From: Pagrus major
Taxonomy: Eukaryota > Chordata > Actinopteri > Spariformes > Sparidae
Reading direction: 5' to 3'
Assembly: GCF_040436345.1 (NCBI RefSeq)
Contig: NC_133238.1
Location: 6,884,150-6,948,149, forward strand
DNA: 64,000 nt
Notes under the pieces: generated by a model
Told to the model about the DNA's origin: nothing
Databases searched by the model: none
The model's input: the letters and a program-made list of their open reading frames with translations, nothing else
Shown: positions 1 to 10,923 of the stretch, one piece after another
Position numbering within the stretch: position 1 is the stretch's first letter
How the letters are laid out: each line of letters begins with the position of its first letter
Made by a program: the position numbers and the translations under genes

Positions 1-330
1 AACCACATCCCAGAGGTTCAGTTTATCCACTTGTACCAGTCTTTTATTGTGACTCTGGACGGTCAACCACTGGAACACAAACGTGATGTGAGGTTGAAAT
101 TAATTATCTTTTCAGGCATTTTTTATCTAAGCAGCCTAGTGTCTTTTCCTATTGCGAACATTTTGGCTCCTTTTTGGATGGTGTTGGCTGGGGAGTTCCA
201 CATGGCAGTGTTGGAGATCTGGTACTCTGCAGTCTATAGTGTGCTCTGCACTCACTTCAGTTCATTTCAGAGAGACATTGCCAAACCATTCAAAACAAAT
301 ACATCAAGCAATAATGTTTCCAATGACTGA
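1..330 (+). other. Possible partial exon of an unidentified plus-strand gene, cut by the window edge
   Basis: Frame 1 is open from the first base to a stop at 328-330, and the first 29 residues (HIPEVQFIHLYQSF...) look protein-like. A possible donor (GAT|GTGAGG) follows position 87, and a possible acceptor after a T-rich tract (tcttttcag) lies at about 114. An AATAAA signal on this strand at 352-357 would fit a 3' end converging on zc3h13. I do not recognise the protein, and the later part of the frame, after about residue 30, looks like unselected sequence. It may equally be noncoding. Confidence 0.25.
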
Positions 331-844
331 CAGATGTAACAAATTACATTCAATAAAGGAATAGTTTGGCAGTGCTTATTCATGAGAAACATTCAAGTCC
401 CTGCAGGATGTTTCAGTGTCGTTGGTCAGTAACACTCAGCCGCAAATGCTACAGATTTGCTCAGCAGATATTCTGTGATATGGTGTAAACAAAACGATAT
501 TAATATCATCAAGAGTCACGTTATCAGAAGGCTGAATAGTCACTTCATACAAAGCAAAAGACCCGTTACAAAAAGTAACATCTAACCATTTAATGCACAG
601 TTGTAGAAACCAAATGCACAATATATGAAAACAAAACATTAAACTTGGTTAGGCAGGTGAAACAGACAATTAAAAGCTGCTCTAAAACATTGTAATGCAG
701 AAAAAAAAACATGAAGTCATTTTAGTTGCGTTTGAAGTTTCTTGTACATGGTTCATTACATACCTCCATAGGCTAGAATGTCCAGTAGTCTATGGCACAG
801 CACTTGCAGATCCAAAATATGTAAAGCATCACTGAGTAAGATTC
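331..844. other. Convergent intergenic stretch without a recognised gene
   Basis: This lies between the plus-strand AATAAA at 352-357 and the predicted zc3h13 polyadenylation site. It is AT-rich. Short open frames are present on both strands, but none resembles a protein. I see nothing functional beyond possible 3' UTR. Confidence 0.4.
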
Positions 845-862
845 ACAATGTTGCCGTTTTTC

Positions 863-868
863 TTTATT
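863..868 (-). terminator. zc3h13: Candidate zc3h13 polyadenylation signal
   Basis: The plus strand reads TTTATT, which is AATAAA on the minus strand, about 115 nt beyond the zc3h13 stop codon at 983-985. It is the first canonical signal after the stop and would give a short 3' UTR ending near 845. Longer isoforms are possible. Confidence 0.5.
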
Positions 869-982
869 CTCATGACTAAAAAGGCTAGGTATGTAATGAC
901 ATGGGACAGAGTCTGGGGAAGAAGAAGGAAGGGCTTAGAAGTGTTCACTTTCATGTGTTTTGTCTGAATAAACCCATTTCTT

Positions 983-1020
983 TCAGGACACACACACCTC
1001 AGGCTGTGCAGTGCTGAGCT

Positions 1021-1053
<33 letters not shown>

Positions 1054-4000
1054 CAGCTGCAGCCACGTCGGCTGCTGGTGCTGACCCACCGTCAGACCTT
1101 TCTGGGCCTGAGGCCTGACCGGCCATGGTCCTTCTGAAGAGACGCATGCTCATCTGTAGCAGCTCGTTGTCTACCACAGGCGGAACGGGGTACTGCTTGG
1201 TGAGGCCCTGAGGAAGGAGAAGTAGATTTAAACCTCTCTCTTTCACATCTAAATGATGTCCAGAGAAAGCCAAGATTGGCAAAAAGTAATTGCAGTATTC
1301 AATTCATCGTCCTGACAGTGATTAAACGACATCTACCTTGTCATTTTTTAGCAGCTGCCGGCGTATGGCGAAGTCTCTACGGGCACACAGGGCCTTGCAG
1401 CAGGGCCCAAGGTTGCTCAGTAACCCTGCCCTCTCCACCCGCCTGTTGAGGGCTGCCATATTTAGAGCTCCCAGATCATGCTCAAACAGCTTTTCAGCAT
1501 CTGGCAGGAGAGAGTAGACAGTATTTAAGGATAGATCACACAAAACAGACTTAACTCAACAACAAACTGTACAGTAATGGCAGGTATCATGATCCCCATT
1601 ATGTTCAAAATGACTTGTTTTGCTGATTCAAACAATGTTATCATGTTACCAATTTAAAATAAATGAAAGAAAAAAGGGCAAGCGTTGATGTTATAAAGGC
1701 CACAAAGAAAAAAATCAATACTTTTAAAGTACAGTGAGTGAATTGCAAATGTTTGTGACAAATACAAGTCCAGGTTTCAGACAGCTTTTCAAAGCGCTTT
1801 CAAGTAACCTAAACCATCTTTATCATCACTTCTACATTGTAACTATAACTGCAATTGCCAAATTGCTGTCATGTATGTTGTCACTTTGTTTATTTTACCA
1901 GCTGTTTATATTAACTTTGATTGTATGTTATGATCGTGGTTATTTTGACACCAAGTAAACAAATATGTTTAAAATATTAGAATATTTTTGGTTTACATGA
2001 GTGATTGTGCTGATGACACATCATGATGGAAAACAAACATTTTGTAAGTATATATCAGAATTCAAGCATATTCCTCACCCTGAAAACATTATGGTTATAA
2101 TTAAGCAAACTTTCAAGACTTCGCACAAACCCTGAATCAAAAATTTTAGGGTTCCATGATGTCAAAATTCACCTTTGGGGTCATCCAGCTCAGACTTGCA
2201 CACCTCTTTGACCTGCTCCAGGAGCTCAGGCCCAGCAAGTCGCTTGGAGATGCCCGCCCTGAGAAGCACGGCCCCCGGGGTGAACCGGAGCAATGCTGCC
2301 CCTGCTGCCCGCGGTTCCTGCTTCTGCTTGGGCATCAGGCTGGACCAGTCCACATCAATCACATCCAGAGGTCCTGTCAGCACATAGATTAGGGGGTTAA
2401 TTTTAAAAGGAAACACCTGTTTCTTAACAATCTTTCTGATTGTTTTCTTTTTTATATACATTTTAACATTTTCTGACAAGATTAAGCAGCTTTGGAATGA
2501 AACAATCAATCCTTCAATATATCATTCTTCAAATTAAAAAGAAAGGAATACAGAAATTAACTCGCATATAATTTCTATATGAATATTCTCCATAAAGAGG
2601 CATTTCCTCTTACCTGTGATTTTCTCATCATCTTGCTGATCCTCTTTTTTCTGGCTGTCAGCCAGAATTTCATCAAGCTCATCATCACTGATCGGTTCAT
2701 ACTCCTCTCCAACAGATGCAACAGACTGCCCATCGTCTTCTTTCCCATCATCATCTCCTGAGAACACAAAAGTTTTGTTTATATTAATATTGGAGATTTT
2801 GAAAGAAAAATGAAACACACGAAAAATGCATACAAGTTTTCATCTTCCTACCGTCGATGCTGTCCGTCTTCTCCAGCTCCCGCGGCTCTCCCATTAGATG
2901 GTGACTGTTGCTCGGTTTCTCCGGCTCTGGAGGGCTGAAGGCTTCTCTTGGCAGCAGAGGCTCATAGTCACCCCTGTCCTGTCTCATCATATCCCCTCGC
3001 AGGTCTCTCAGTTCCCCTCGTCCTGGAGCCCTGGGGTCGCCGTGGGGTGGTAGGTCCATCATCATCATCCTCTCCCTCTCTCGATCGCTGCCTCTGTCAC
3101 CTCGGCTGTCTCTCTCCCGCTCCCTCTCTCGCTCTCTTTCCCGCTCTCGTTCATGCTGCTGGATGAGTCCTTCGGGGAGTAAGCGTTCCCTGTCCCTGAT
3201 ATCCCGCTCCCTCAGGAGAGGCTCGCGGCCAGGACGCATCAGTAGAGGCTCCCGTCCCCTGCTAGGCCAGTCCCTAGGTTCGGGCTCCCAGTCTCTCTGC
3301 TGTTGTAGGGGCTGTTGGAGGAGGAGTGGCTGCTGCTGCTGTTGCTGCTGCTGTGGCCTGAGGTCCTTTCGGTCTCGCTCCCGCTCAAAAGGCTCCCTAT
3401 CTCTCTCCCGTTCTCGGCTGTCGTAGGAGCCGGCGCGGGACCTGGCCTGCCTCTCAGAGTCAGGAGAGCTGCGTCTGGAGCTGTGGCTGCGGGAATCCTG
3501 ACGGTCTGCAAGACAACAGTAACAGATATGAGTCAGGCTCGGAGCAGTTTACAAAATGTTAATGGTTTTGTGTTGATAGATGTTCATATAAAGCAATTTA
3601 GCGTCGAAATATGTGTTTATCTACCTGAGGAGGTGCTGCGGCTGGGCTCTCCTCTCCTCAACTGGTCAATTCGAGACTTCCTCTCGGCCCCTGGTGGTTC
3701 ATTCACGACCGCCCTTTCTCTCTCCCGCTCTCTCTCTCGCTCTCTTTCTCTCTCCCGCTCCCTTTCTCTCTCACGTTCACGGTCACGAGAGTTGGTGCCC
3801 TGCAGTCGGCCCCGACGGGATCGCGGACCTTGGGGGTCTTCTCTGTGGGCGGACTCGTTGGAGGGCGAACGCAGGCGTCTGGATGATGCACGGCTCTGGT
3901 TGCTTCCCATGCTGCTACTGCGTGCCTGCTCCGGTGGAGGTTTGCGGAGCAGAGGCTGGGACATGAGGGGCTGTGGAGTGAGAGTCTGTAGCAGCATCGG

Positions 4001-7000
4001 AGGATCCTGGGGGATTAGAGGGGCAATGGCAGGGGGGTTGCACCGGTCCCTGTCCCTGCCCGCCCTGGGACCTGCTCTCCTTAGAGGCTCAGCAGGAGCC
4101 CTCTCAGCAGGAGCCAGGGGAGCTTGTGTTTCAATTGGTGCTGGTCGGTCTGTGACCTCCTCATCTGACCAGTCACTGAAGTTGTCCATTTTGGACAGTG
4201 GAGACGGCTCTGTGTTGACTCCAGTTCCGCGGTTATCAGGCCTCATTGAGGGTGGCGGTGTCCGTGGGCCTCTCTTTCTCTTACTATGCGGCTGATGAGC
4301 TGATGAATCCTCGTCAGACACATCAGATTCTCCTCCTCGTGATCGTTTCCTCTTTCGTTCAAGTGCCTTCTTCTTGGCTCCTTTCCTGGGGGAGTATAAG
4401 GGTGGAGGTCCATCTGTAGAACTGCCAGTTGGCGGCTCGGGGTTGAAACGATCTCCTGCACCAGCCAAGGTGTTGACAGCGGCAACTTCCTCGTCTTTGC
4501 GACCCTTCTTTAAGCCCTTCCTCTGCGACTTGGTCTTCTTTTTGCCCTCCTCATGGGACTGGGAGCCAACGGTGTCTCTGTCTTCACTGGCAGTGACAGG
4601 AGGCGGAGGTGGCGTGGACTCTCGCTGGTCTCTGCCTCTGCTACGGGAGTCAGCGGAGGCGTCTGCAAGGTGCTCTCCACGCCTTTCGCCCCCTCTGCTG
4701 CGTTCCACGCGTGACTCCAGTTCCTCAAGGCGGTTGCGTACTTCCCTCTTGTCCCCGGCTCCTCTGCGCTCCTCATCCTTCCAGTGACCGGGCTTGTCAT
4801 CAGATGAAAGAGTTCTTGGTGGAGAACGTAGCAAGGGCTCCTGGGGGCGCACCACCTGGCTCAGCAGACGATGCTTGTCACTACCTGCACATACACACAA
4901 AACAGTCACATAACCAGACTTTTAAAGCGTAAAAGCTCCTGGACTAACAGATGAGGCTCTTTTTGGAGGCATTTGCAATTATTAATGTGAAAGCAAAATA
5001 TTATGAAAAGCAGCCCTTTGATACAATTGTCCTTAAATTTAAGACAAAGCTAATCTGGCAGGTCCAATGAAGAAAAAAACAATCCTTTCAACTAGGGTAA
5101 GAGTGCTGTGCCAAAAGGGTGAAAAAGAAAGTGCTTTTTATTTTAGTGTGCATTGTTCTAAAAATTATTTGACTTTAGTCTATTTCGTTTATTGGAATGC
5201 ATGCAACCAAAAGACAAGAAATCAAGGTGAATTAATACCAAAGAGAAATAAAACCTAAAATGATTAACAGTGCAGTATATGAGATGCATTCCCCGTTTAA
5301 TTAGGGGTGTGTCCTTTTCAGAAAGAATTTCCCTACTGTCAGATGGAGGCGGACACACTGGGCTGGGGAGGAGGGGCTGTGGGTGGAGCTTGGCCTGCCC
5401 TCGGCCAATCGGGCGCTCACTTTTGTCCTCTCCACTGTTGTAGCCATCGCTGTCTGCTGGACTGAGGTCTCGCGTCGCTCGCTTGGGCGAGGGTCGGGGG
5501 CTCGGGCTGCTCTCCACCCTGGTCCTCTTACGACTAAAGGGAGAGGGGAGGAGAATTATAACAAAAAAAATGTAGAAATATCATTGTTATTATTACTACA
5601 AACAAAAATGCCTATATTTAGCATTTTTTCTGATTATTGGAATCTGTGTTGTTTTAAATCTGTATTCTGATAAAACTACTTTGGCTCTCACGTAGCATGC
5701 AAAGTAACCTGTAACTAAAGTGATCGAATAAATGTAGTGGAGTAATTAATTATATATAAATATATATAGTACAATATTAGCCTTCATAATGTAGTGGAAT
5801 GGAAGTATGAAGTAGCACAATATGGAAATATGCAAGTAAAGTACAAGAACCTCAAAACTGTAGTTAAAGGTGCAATACTTTAGAGATGTCCACCTGCTGA
5901 ATTCATACTACAAATAGAGGGCAGCATATCACTGGAGTGACTGCTAGCTGCTGCGAACTGTAACTGCCATTAGCTATTTAGCTCAGTTAGCAGTGCAGCT
6001 AGCAGTCTGGACTGTGAGCTCAGAGCACCAGGGGAATGTTGGTGTTTAGCATGCTAACTTCTCTGCAACACAATACATAGAAGGTGATTACATCAAAAAT
6101 AATTAAATAATTTTTGAATGTTTTCAACTAAAAATCTTACAGATTGCACCTTTAAGTACAGCCCTGCAGTAAATGTACTTACTTAGCCCTTAGCCATGAG
6201 CAGTGATGGAATATAACTATTAGTTCTTTGGCCAACGCATCAAAATCTCTTGCATTACTGGATAAAGCTAACAAGGAAGTAATATCTTGAAAGGAATAGT
6301 AGGTAGGTCAAATAAAATACATGCCTCAGCTTGCGGTCGTCCCGGTTGTCTCGAACGGACCGGTCGTCCCTGGTGTCCTCTCTCCTCTCCCGCCTCTCCT
6401 CTCGTCCTCTCTCTCGCTCCTCCCACTCCCGCTGCCTCTCCCGCTCCCGCTGCTCCCTCTCTCTCTCCCTCTCCCTCTCCCGCTCCTTCCTCTCCCTCTC
6501 TCGTTCCCTCTCTCGTTCCCTCTCCCGCTCCTCCCTCTCTCTCTCCCGCTCCTCGCGCTCCCTTTCCCTCTCTCGCTCTCTCTCCCTCTCCCGCTCTCTC
6601 TCCCTGGCACGCTCCCTCTCGGCCTCCCTCTCCTTCTCTCGCTCCTTTTCCTTCTCCCTCTCTCGCTCCCTGTCCTTCTCCCTTTCCCTCTCTCTGTCCC
6701 TCTCCCTTTCCCTCTCTCGCTCCCGGTCGCGGGCCCTGTCATCTCGTCTGTCTTCTGTTCTATCGTTCCTACGATCCTCCCTCCTCTCCTCCCTCTCAGA
6801 CTCCTCGGATCTTCCCTGGTGTCTGTTGGGAGAGGCTGCTCTTTGATCTGGAAAAACAAAAAAATTAAAACGCGATAATAAGTAACTATAATACAACCGA
6901 TATTTGTTTTTGATTGGCTGTGGATTCTTTTGATACATGTGCATTTTTGGTCTCAGTTCAGTTTTCAAAATGAAGCAATCCCTTCGGCCCACCTCTCTCT

Positions 7001-10000
7001 CGGTTGTCTCTGCGATCCCGCTCTCCGTGCCCTCCTCTCCTGTCGTAGGAGGAGTCTCTGGCCGGCTCTCCTCTCCTTTCAACCTCGTAGCGGTCTCGGT
7101 CTAAACCCCTCTCCGAGCTTCTCTCAGTGGCGCTGCGGTCCGTGCTCCTCTCGGCGCTCCGTTCACGCACCCCACTGCTCCGTGACTCCCAGTTGTCATG
7201 GCTGCTTTCCAGTTGGGAGCCCCGGGAGTTTCTGTTTGAGCCTGGTAGAAGAACAAACGAGAGAAAGGATGACATGACTGAAGAAAGGTACAGTGGTGGT
7301 ATATAAGCTATAGGGCAAGTTTATATGTAATGTCAGTTCTTGCCTTTATCAGACGTTTCATTGGCACGCCCTCTCCCTCGTCCATTCCTCTCAGTTCTGT
7401 CCGTCCTGTTCTCCGTTCTTCCTTCAGCTCTCCCTCCATCTTCCCTTCCATGACCTCTTCCATAACTCCTATCCTCCTGAGCCGGTTCCTCCTTCCTGTG
7501 GGTGTCTGTCCTCTCCCTTTCCCTCTCCTTTTCCCGCTCCCTTTCCCTCTCCTTCTCCCGCTCCCTCTCTCTTTCCCGTTCACGGTCACGAATCTCCAGC
7601 GACTCTCGACTGGAGCGGGTCTCTGTCCTGCTCTCTCTGGAGTCCTTCACGTCCCTGTTGTCTCTGTGGTCACGAGAGTCTCTGGTTGTTTCCCTTCCTC
7701 GTTCACGAGCATCCCGTCGCTCGCGGGCCTCTCTGGTCTCTCTGTCATCGCGGGCGTCCCGTGAAGAGACCTGTTCGGAGTCGTAGTCCCGGTCGTCGCG
7801 GATGCTGTCCTTCTCTCGCTTGCTGCGGCTTTCTGTTAAAAAGAGAAACACAAAGCTTAAAAACCGATGCAAATAATTATATAAAATTTAATTAACAGAA
7901 CAAAGAAACAAACAAGAGAAAAACACAAACAAATACAGTGATTACACAAAGTTACCATCTCTGCGCTCATGTCTACGCTCCTGGGCAGGCGGACTCCGCT
8001 CTCTTTCACCACGGCTCCTCTCGCGGCCCCTCGAGTGCCGCCGGCTAGGGCTCGACCGGTCAGATCGGCGGTGGGGCGAGGAGGCTTCGTGGGAGGCAGG
8101 AGGTGATCGGGAGCGCCGGGAGCTCGGAGGGGAGGGGGCGGAGGCCTGGGCTGCTGTGCTCCGGTGATAGGCGGGAGAGGAAGAACGACGCCGACGAGGA
8201 GACGGAGAGTGCCGCTGGGCAGAGGAACCCGAGTGGGATGAAGGGGAGTGGTGCCGGGGTGGCGTGGGGGTGCGCTGGCGCCGTGGGGGAGAGGGAGACC
8301 TGCAGTGACAAAGGAGGGTTATTATCCTGTATTCTCTGATTAAACTCTACTGATATGAGGAGGCATCATGCACATGTGCTAACCTGCGAGGAGGGGAGGC
8401 CAGTGCAGGGGCCTTATGGGACAAAGCTTTAGGCGAGGTGGATTTCTTCCTAGCTGAGGGAGAAGCGCCCCTAGAAGGTGATGACACGCTACCAGAACGC
8501 TCCTCTGAGGTGACTGACCGCTTGGCCTTGTGTGAACTGTCTGATCGGTCCCTATAAACAACACACGTTCAAAAGGATGAGCGTTAAAGACTGAAGAGAA
8601 ATGATAAGCGTTGTCAGATACACCATTAGGACTGTCATCATAATGGCGATAACTCATGTACACATATTGTGCGATATTGTTATCTAGACAGTAAATTTTC
8701 AACCCACGTTACGTCCACACTGTACCTGCGTTTTTCCTTCTTCTCTTTGTGCTTTTCTGTATCTCGCCCCCGATCTTTCCCCTCCTTCTGCTTCTCCTCA
8801 GACTTCTCCTTGTTTTTGTGCTTGCCTTTGTGTTTCTTCCCCATCACAGGAAGGTCCAGAGGGACTGGCGGAGGAGGACTGGGGGTACGGGGCCCCTTCT
8901 TCTTACTGTGGCCCCCTTTAGAAGACCTGGTTAGATGAGGAAAGAAAACATCTGTTGATACATATATTAATAATAATAATATAATTCTAAGACTCTGTTT
9001 TACTGTAGATGTGCTATGATTGCATCATAACGTCAGTTCAATTAATTTTGTTTCAGAGACACTGCACAACTGCACATTGCCACCCAATGAACTGCCATTT
9101 TCGATAGAGGGAACTTATGTAAAAAATAGCCATGAATTTAGAAAAAAGACAACATCTTTTTCCTCCAGGTTCATCAAAACATGTTATGTATCAACTTTGG
9201 GGAAATGTGTTAAAAAAATGGCAGAAAAAGGTGTTTTGAACTAAGGGATCCAAGAAAAAAGTGCATATAATATATAGACATGTTGTGTTTCCTGCACACA
9301 ATCAGTTCTAACTTTCCACCAGATGTCACTTTAGTCTAATGAGATTAAAAAACAAGCCCAGTCCCAGACTCCTACCTGGCAGATTCTGAAACAGGTGAGG
9401 ACACGACCGCCTTCTTCTCTTTCTTCCCAGAGCCTGGGCCTTTGGTTGCACTTTTGTGTTTTGGGGATCCACTTGACTTCCTGGATGCGGGTGAATCTTT
9501 ACTGCTTAACTCCTCTGGGGAGGCCTGAGGGACAGAAGATGACAGATCAGACTTAAATTCAAGTCAGATGCTAAAAACAGCTACTTGAGCAAAGGTAGCG
9601 GTGGCACAAATACTAAACTAGTGACTAACCTTTGACATGGCAGTGGCTCTTGTTTTGATGGGGGCCTCATCTTTCTTAATAACAATTTCCTCCCTCTTTT
9701 CCAAGTTCTCTTGCTCCAGTTTCATCAGCTCGCGTTGAATCTTCTGGCGCTTCATCTCTAAGGATAACTCGTAGTCGTAGTCACCGATATCTGAGTCTTA
9801 AAGTCAAACAAACAAAAATTTGTCAAGTCAATATTAATGTTCTTTAGTTCATTTCAAATAACATGAAATGGAGACAATCTGTAGCATGAAAAAATCCTTT
9901 AAACTTGAACAAAAGGAGCTATTGAACCTTCACGATTGGCTTCCCACTCTGTGGGCTCTTCTTCACTGGCTGGGGTGCGCTCTTTTGTGATCTTTATATC

Positions 10001-10047
10001 CTCCTTTTCCCTGCGTCGGCCTCTGGAGGAATCTCTCGGCTGTAGAT

Positions 10048-10087
<40 letters not shown>

Positions 10088-10923
10088 GTTAGAAATATAC
10101 CCACATTGAGCTTCTGCTTATTCAATCCATGCCGTTCCAGGTTTAAGAAATATTAATTCAGATTATACGTCAAAATTAGCTTCAGATTCAGGGTCAGCGG
10201 TGCCACCAAAGTCTTTATTTTAAAAAAAATCAGCCATCATTTATGACTATTACTTTAAACATGTAGAGACTAAAGGAGCAGATAACTCACTCTCACTGTG
10301 GGGGATGTGGGCTCGTCTAGGTCTCGCTTCAGGTTTTCTGGGTCAACATCCTGTCTTTTATTCTTCATCCTCTCCCGCAGATCACCTGTGGGTCTCTCGG
10401 CTGACCTGCTCCGTTAAGACGTTCAGAGATACACACAAGAAGCAACGTGTCAATAAAGAAAAACAGCAGTAGCGTTTTAAAGGAATCATGTGTCCCAAAA
10501 CTGGAATGTCATACCTAAAATATCACACAGAAACTCTGATTCCCAAACTAAATTAAAGCAAGCCATCTTACCGACTAAAGCTAAATCCTTTGCCTCGTGG
10601 CTGAGTTCCATGTGTGTAGCGACAAGTGTTGCCGTAACTGCAATTACCTGTCTTCAGCCAGTTTCTACAATGACTCTGAAAGACACAAACATACAAGTCC
10701 GATCAGATGAAGGCACATCCAGTAAAGAGACCATATGAGCATTTTAGGTCATACATACATCAGCAGCATTACTCCCAGTACTGGGGCCGAGTCTTTCGAA
10801 TACACTGGGCCGGCGGGAGGGGGCGGCGGGGTTGCTGGTGCTGCTGGTCGTGGTGCTGCTGCTGCTGCTGTCAGATATGGTTTTTGAATTCTCCACTGTT
10901 ACCTTCCGCCTGATCTTGGACAT
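983..10923 (-). CDS. zc3h13: Zinc finger CCCH domain-containing protein 13 (m6A writer-complex scaffold), 19 coding exons
   Basis: Coding exons in transcript order: 10759-10923, 10572-10675, 10291-10405, 9928-10039, 9630-9796, 9376-9524, 8726-8926, 8384-8551, 7956-8299, 7344-7832, 6993-7241, 6325-6847, 5421-5533, 3625-4884, 2852-3505, 2614-2757, 2173-2373, 1337-1500, 983-1207. All phases match and the sum is 5547 nt (1848 aa). The N-terminus (MSKIRRKVTVEN, RRPSVFERLGPSTGS) and the C-terminus (EYEPISDDELDEIL, LDVIDVDW, NLGPCCKALC, ending CVS) are diagnostic of vertebrate ZC3H13. A CCCH finger (C58-x8-C67-x5-C73-x3-H77) is followed by a long disordered body rich in Arg-Glu and Ser-Arg, then the conserved C-terminal region. 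In known biology ZC3H13 binds the WTAP/VIRMA/HAKAI/RBM15 assembly and holds it in the nucleus. Human ZC3H13 is shorter; the excess here is low-complexity sequence. Two introns use GC donors. The start is the ATG 2 nt after an acceptor. Confidence 0.96.
1021..1053. repeat. zc3h13: ACT/AGT trinucleotide repeat coding for polyserine in zc3h13
   Basis: About eleven uninterrupted TAC/ACT units on the plus strand read as AGT (Ser) codons on the coding strand, giving a run of ten serines 20 residues before the zc3h13 C-terminus. Uninterrupted codons suggest slippage and likely length polymorphism. Confidence 0.9.
3325..3357. repeat. zc3h13: CAG/CTG run coding for polyglutamine in zc3h13
   Basis: Within the exon at 2852-3505 the coding strand reads about seven glutamine codons in a row, followed by PLLLQQPLQQQ. 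It is a short polyQ tract inside a disordered segment and is likely to vary in length. Confidence 0.75.
5690..6240. repeat. Dispersed AAGTAC-rich teleost-type repeat (outer copy)
   Basis: The sequence has the AGTGGAATGGAAGTA, AAGTAAAGTACAAG and GTAAATGTACTTACTT blocks of an abundant family of fish repeats. A related copy lies at about 21983-22580. It is interrupted at a TTAA by the element at 5868-6151. Family membership is judged from pattern only. Confidence 0.55.
5868..6151. mobile_element. TTAA-flanked MITE (piggyBac-like, nonautonomous)
   Basis: A 284-bp element begins AGGTGCAATAC and ends GATTGCACCT, so the ends form an imperfect terminal inverted repeat (AGGTGCAAT/ATTGCACCT). Each end is directly flanked by TTAA (5864-5867 and 6152-6155). 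TTAA target duplication with short inverted ends is the signature of piggyBac-type insertions. There is no internal ORF of note, so it would need transposase in trans. It splits the outer AAGTAC repeat. Confidence 0.7.
6325..6847 (-). CDS. zc3h13: zc3h13 exon encoding the long Arg-Glu repeat
   Basis: The exon opens with DQRAASPNRHQGR, then encodes well over 100 residues of mixed RE/RD/RK dipeptides, and ends with DDRSVRDNRDDRKL. Mixed-charge repeats of this kind also occur in mammalian ZC3H13. The opposite strand gives long but meaningless Ser/Arg/Leu/Pro frames. The exon ends at a GC donor (CTGAG|GCATGT). Confidence 0.93.
8929..9375. other. zc3h13: zc3h13 intron, no other feature seen
   Basis: The intron lies between coding exons 9376-9524 and 8726-8926. 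It is AT-rich and holds only short chance frames. Confidence 0.7.
10051..10086. repeat. CA microsatellite in a zc3h13 intron
   Basis: About 18 CA units lie just upstream (on the minus strand) of the acceptor of exon 9928-10039. On the transcript they read as TG units 10 nt from the splice acceptor, so length variation could affect splicing. Confidence 0.9.
10572..10675 (-). CDS. zc3h13: zc3h13 exon carrying the CCCH zinc finger
   Basis: The exon reads SHCRNWLKTGNC-SYGNTC-RYTH and then GTQPRGKG. The Cys-x8-Cys-x5-Cys-x3-His spacing is the standard CCCH fold. The acceptor (TTTCAG|AGT) and donor (TCG|GTAAG) are both good, and the phases join exons 10759-10923 and 10291-10405. This is the only recognised folded domain near the N-terminus. 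Confidence 0.95.

Larger units (their letters stand above)
5534..6324. other. zc3h13: zc3h13 intron holding a nested pair of repeats
   Basis: This intron runs from a GC donor at the end of the exon at 6325-6847 to the acceptor of the exon at 5421-5533. It contains an older AGTA/GTAC-rich dispersed repeat (about 5690-6240) split by a TTAA-flanked element (5868-6151). No coding potential is seen. Confidence 0.8.

Noticed and set aside
3315-4295. 326-codon plus-strand frame
   Set aside because: Antisense to zc3h13 exons 2852-3505 and 3625-4884 and runs across the intron between them; Ser/Arg-rich shadow.
6325-6330. Alternative GT donor 6 nt downstream (CAT|GTATTT) for zc3h13 exon 6325-6847
   Set aside because: It would end in phase 0 and join to an immediate TCG-TAA stop in the next exon, whereas the GC donor keeps the frame and the human-like sequence.
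6287-6878. Long plus-strand frames rich in Ser/Arg or Pro/Leu opposite zc3h13
   Set aside because: They are antisense shadows of the Arg-Glu repeat exon; the minus frame has matched splice sites and homology.
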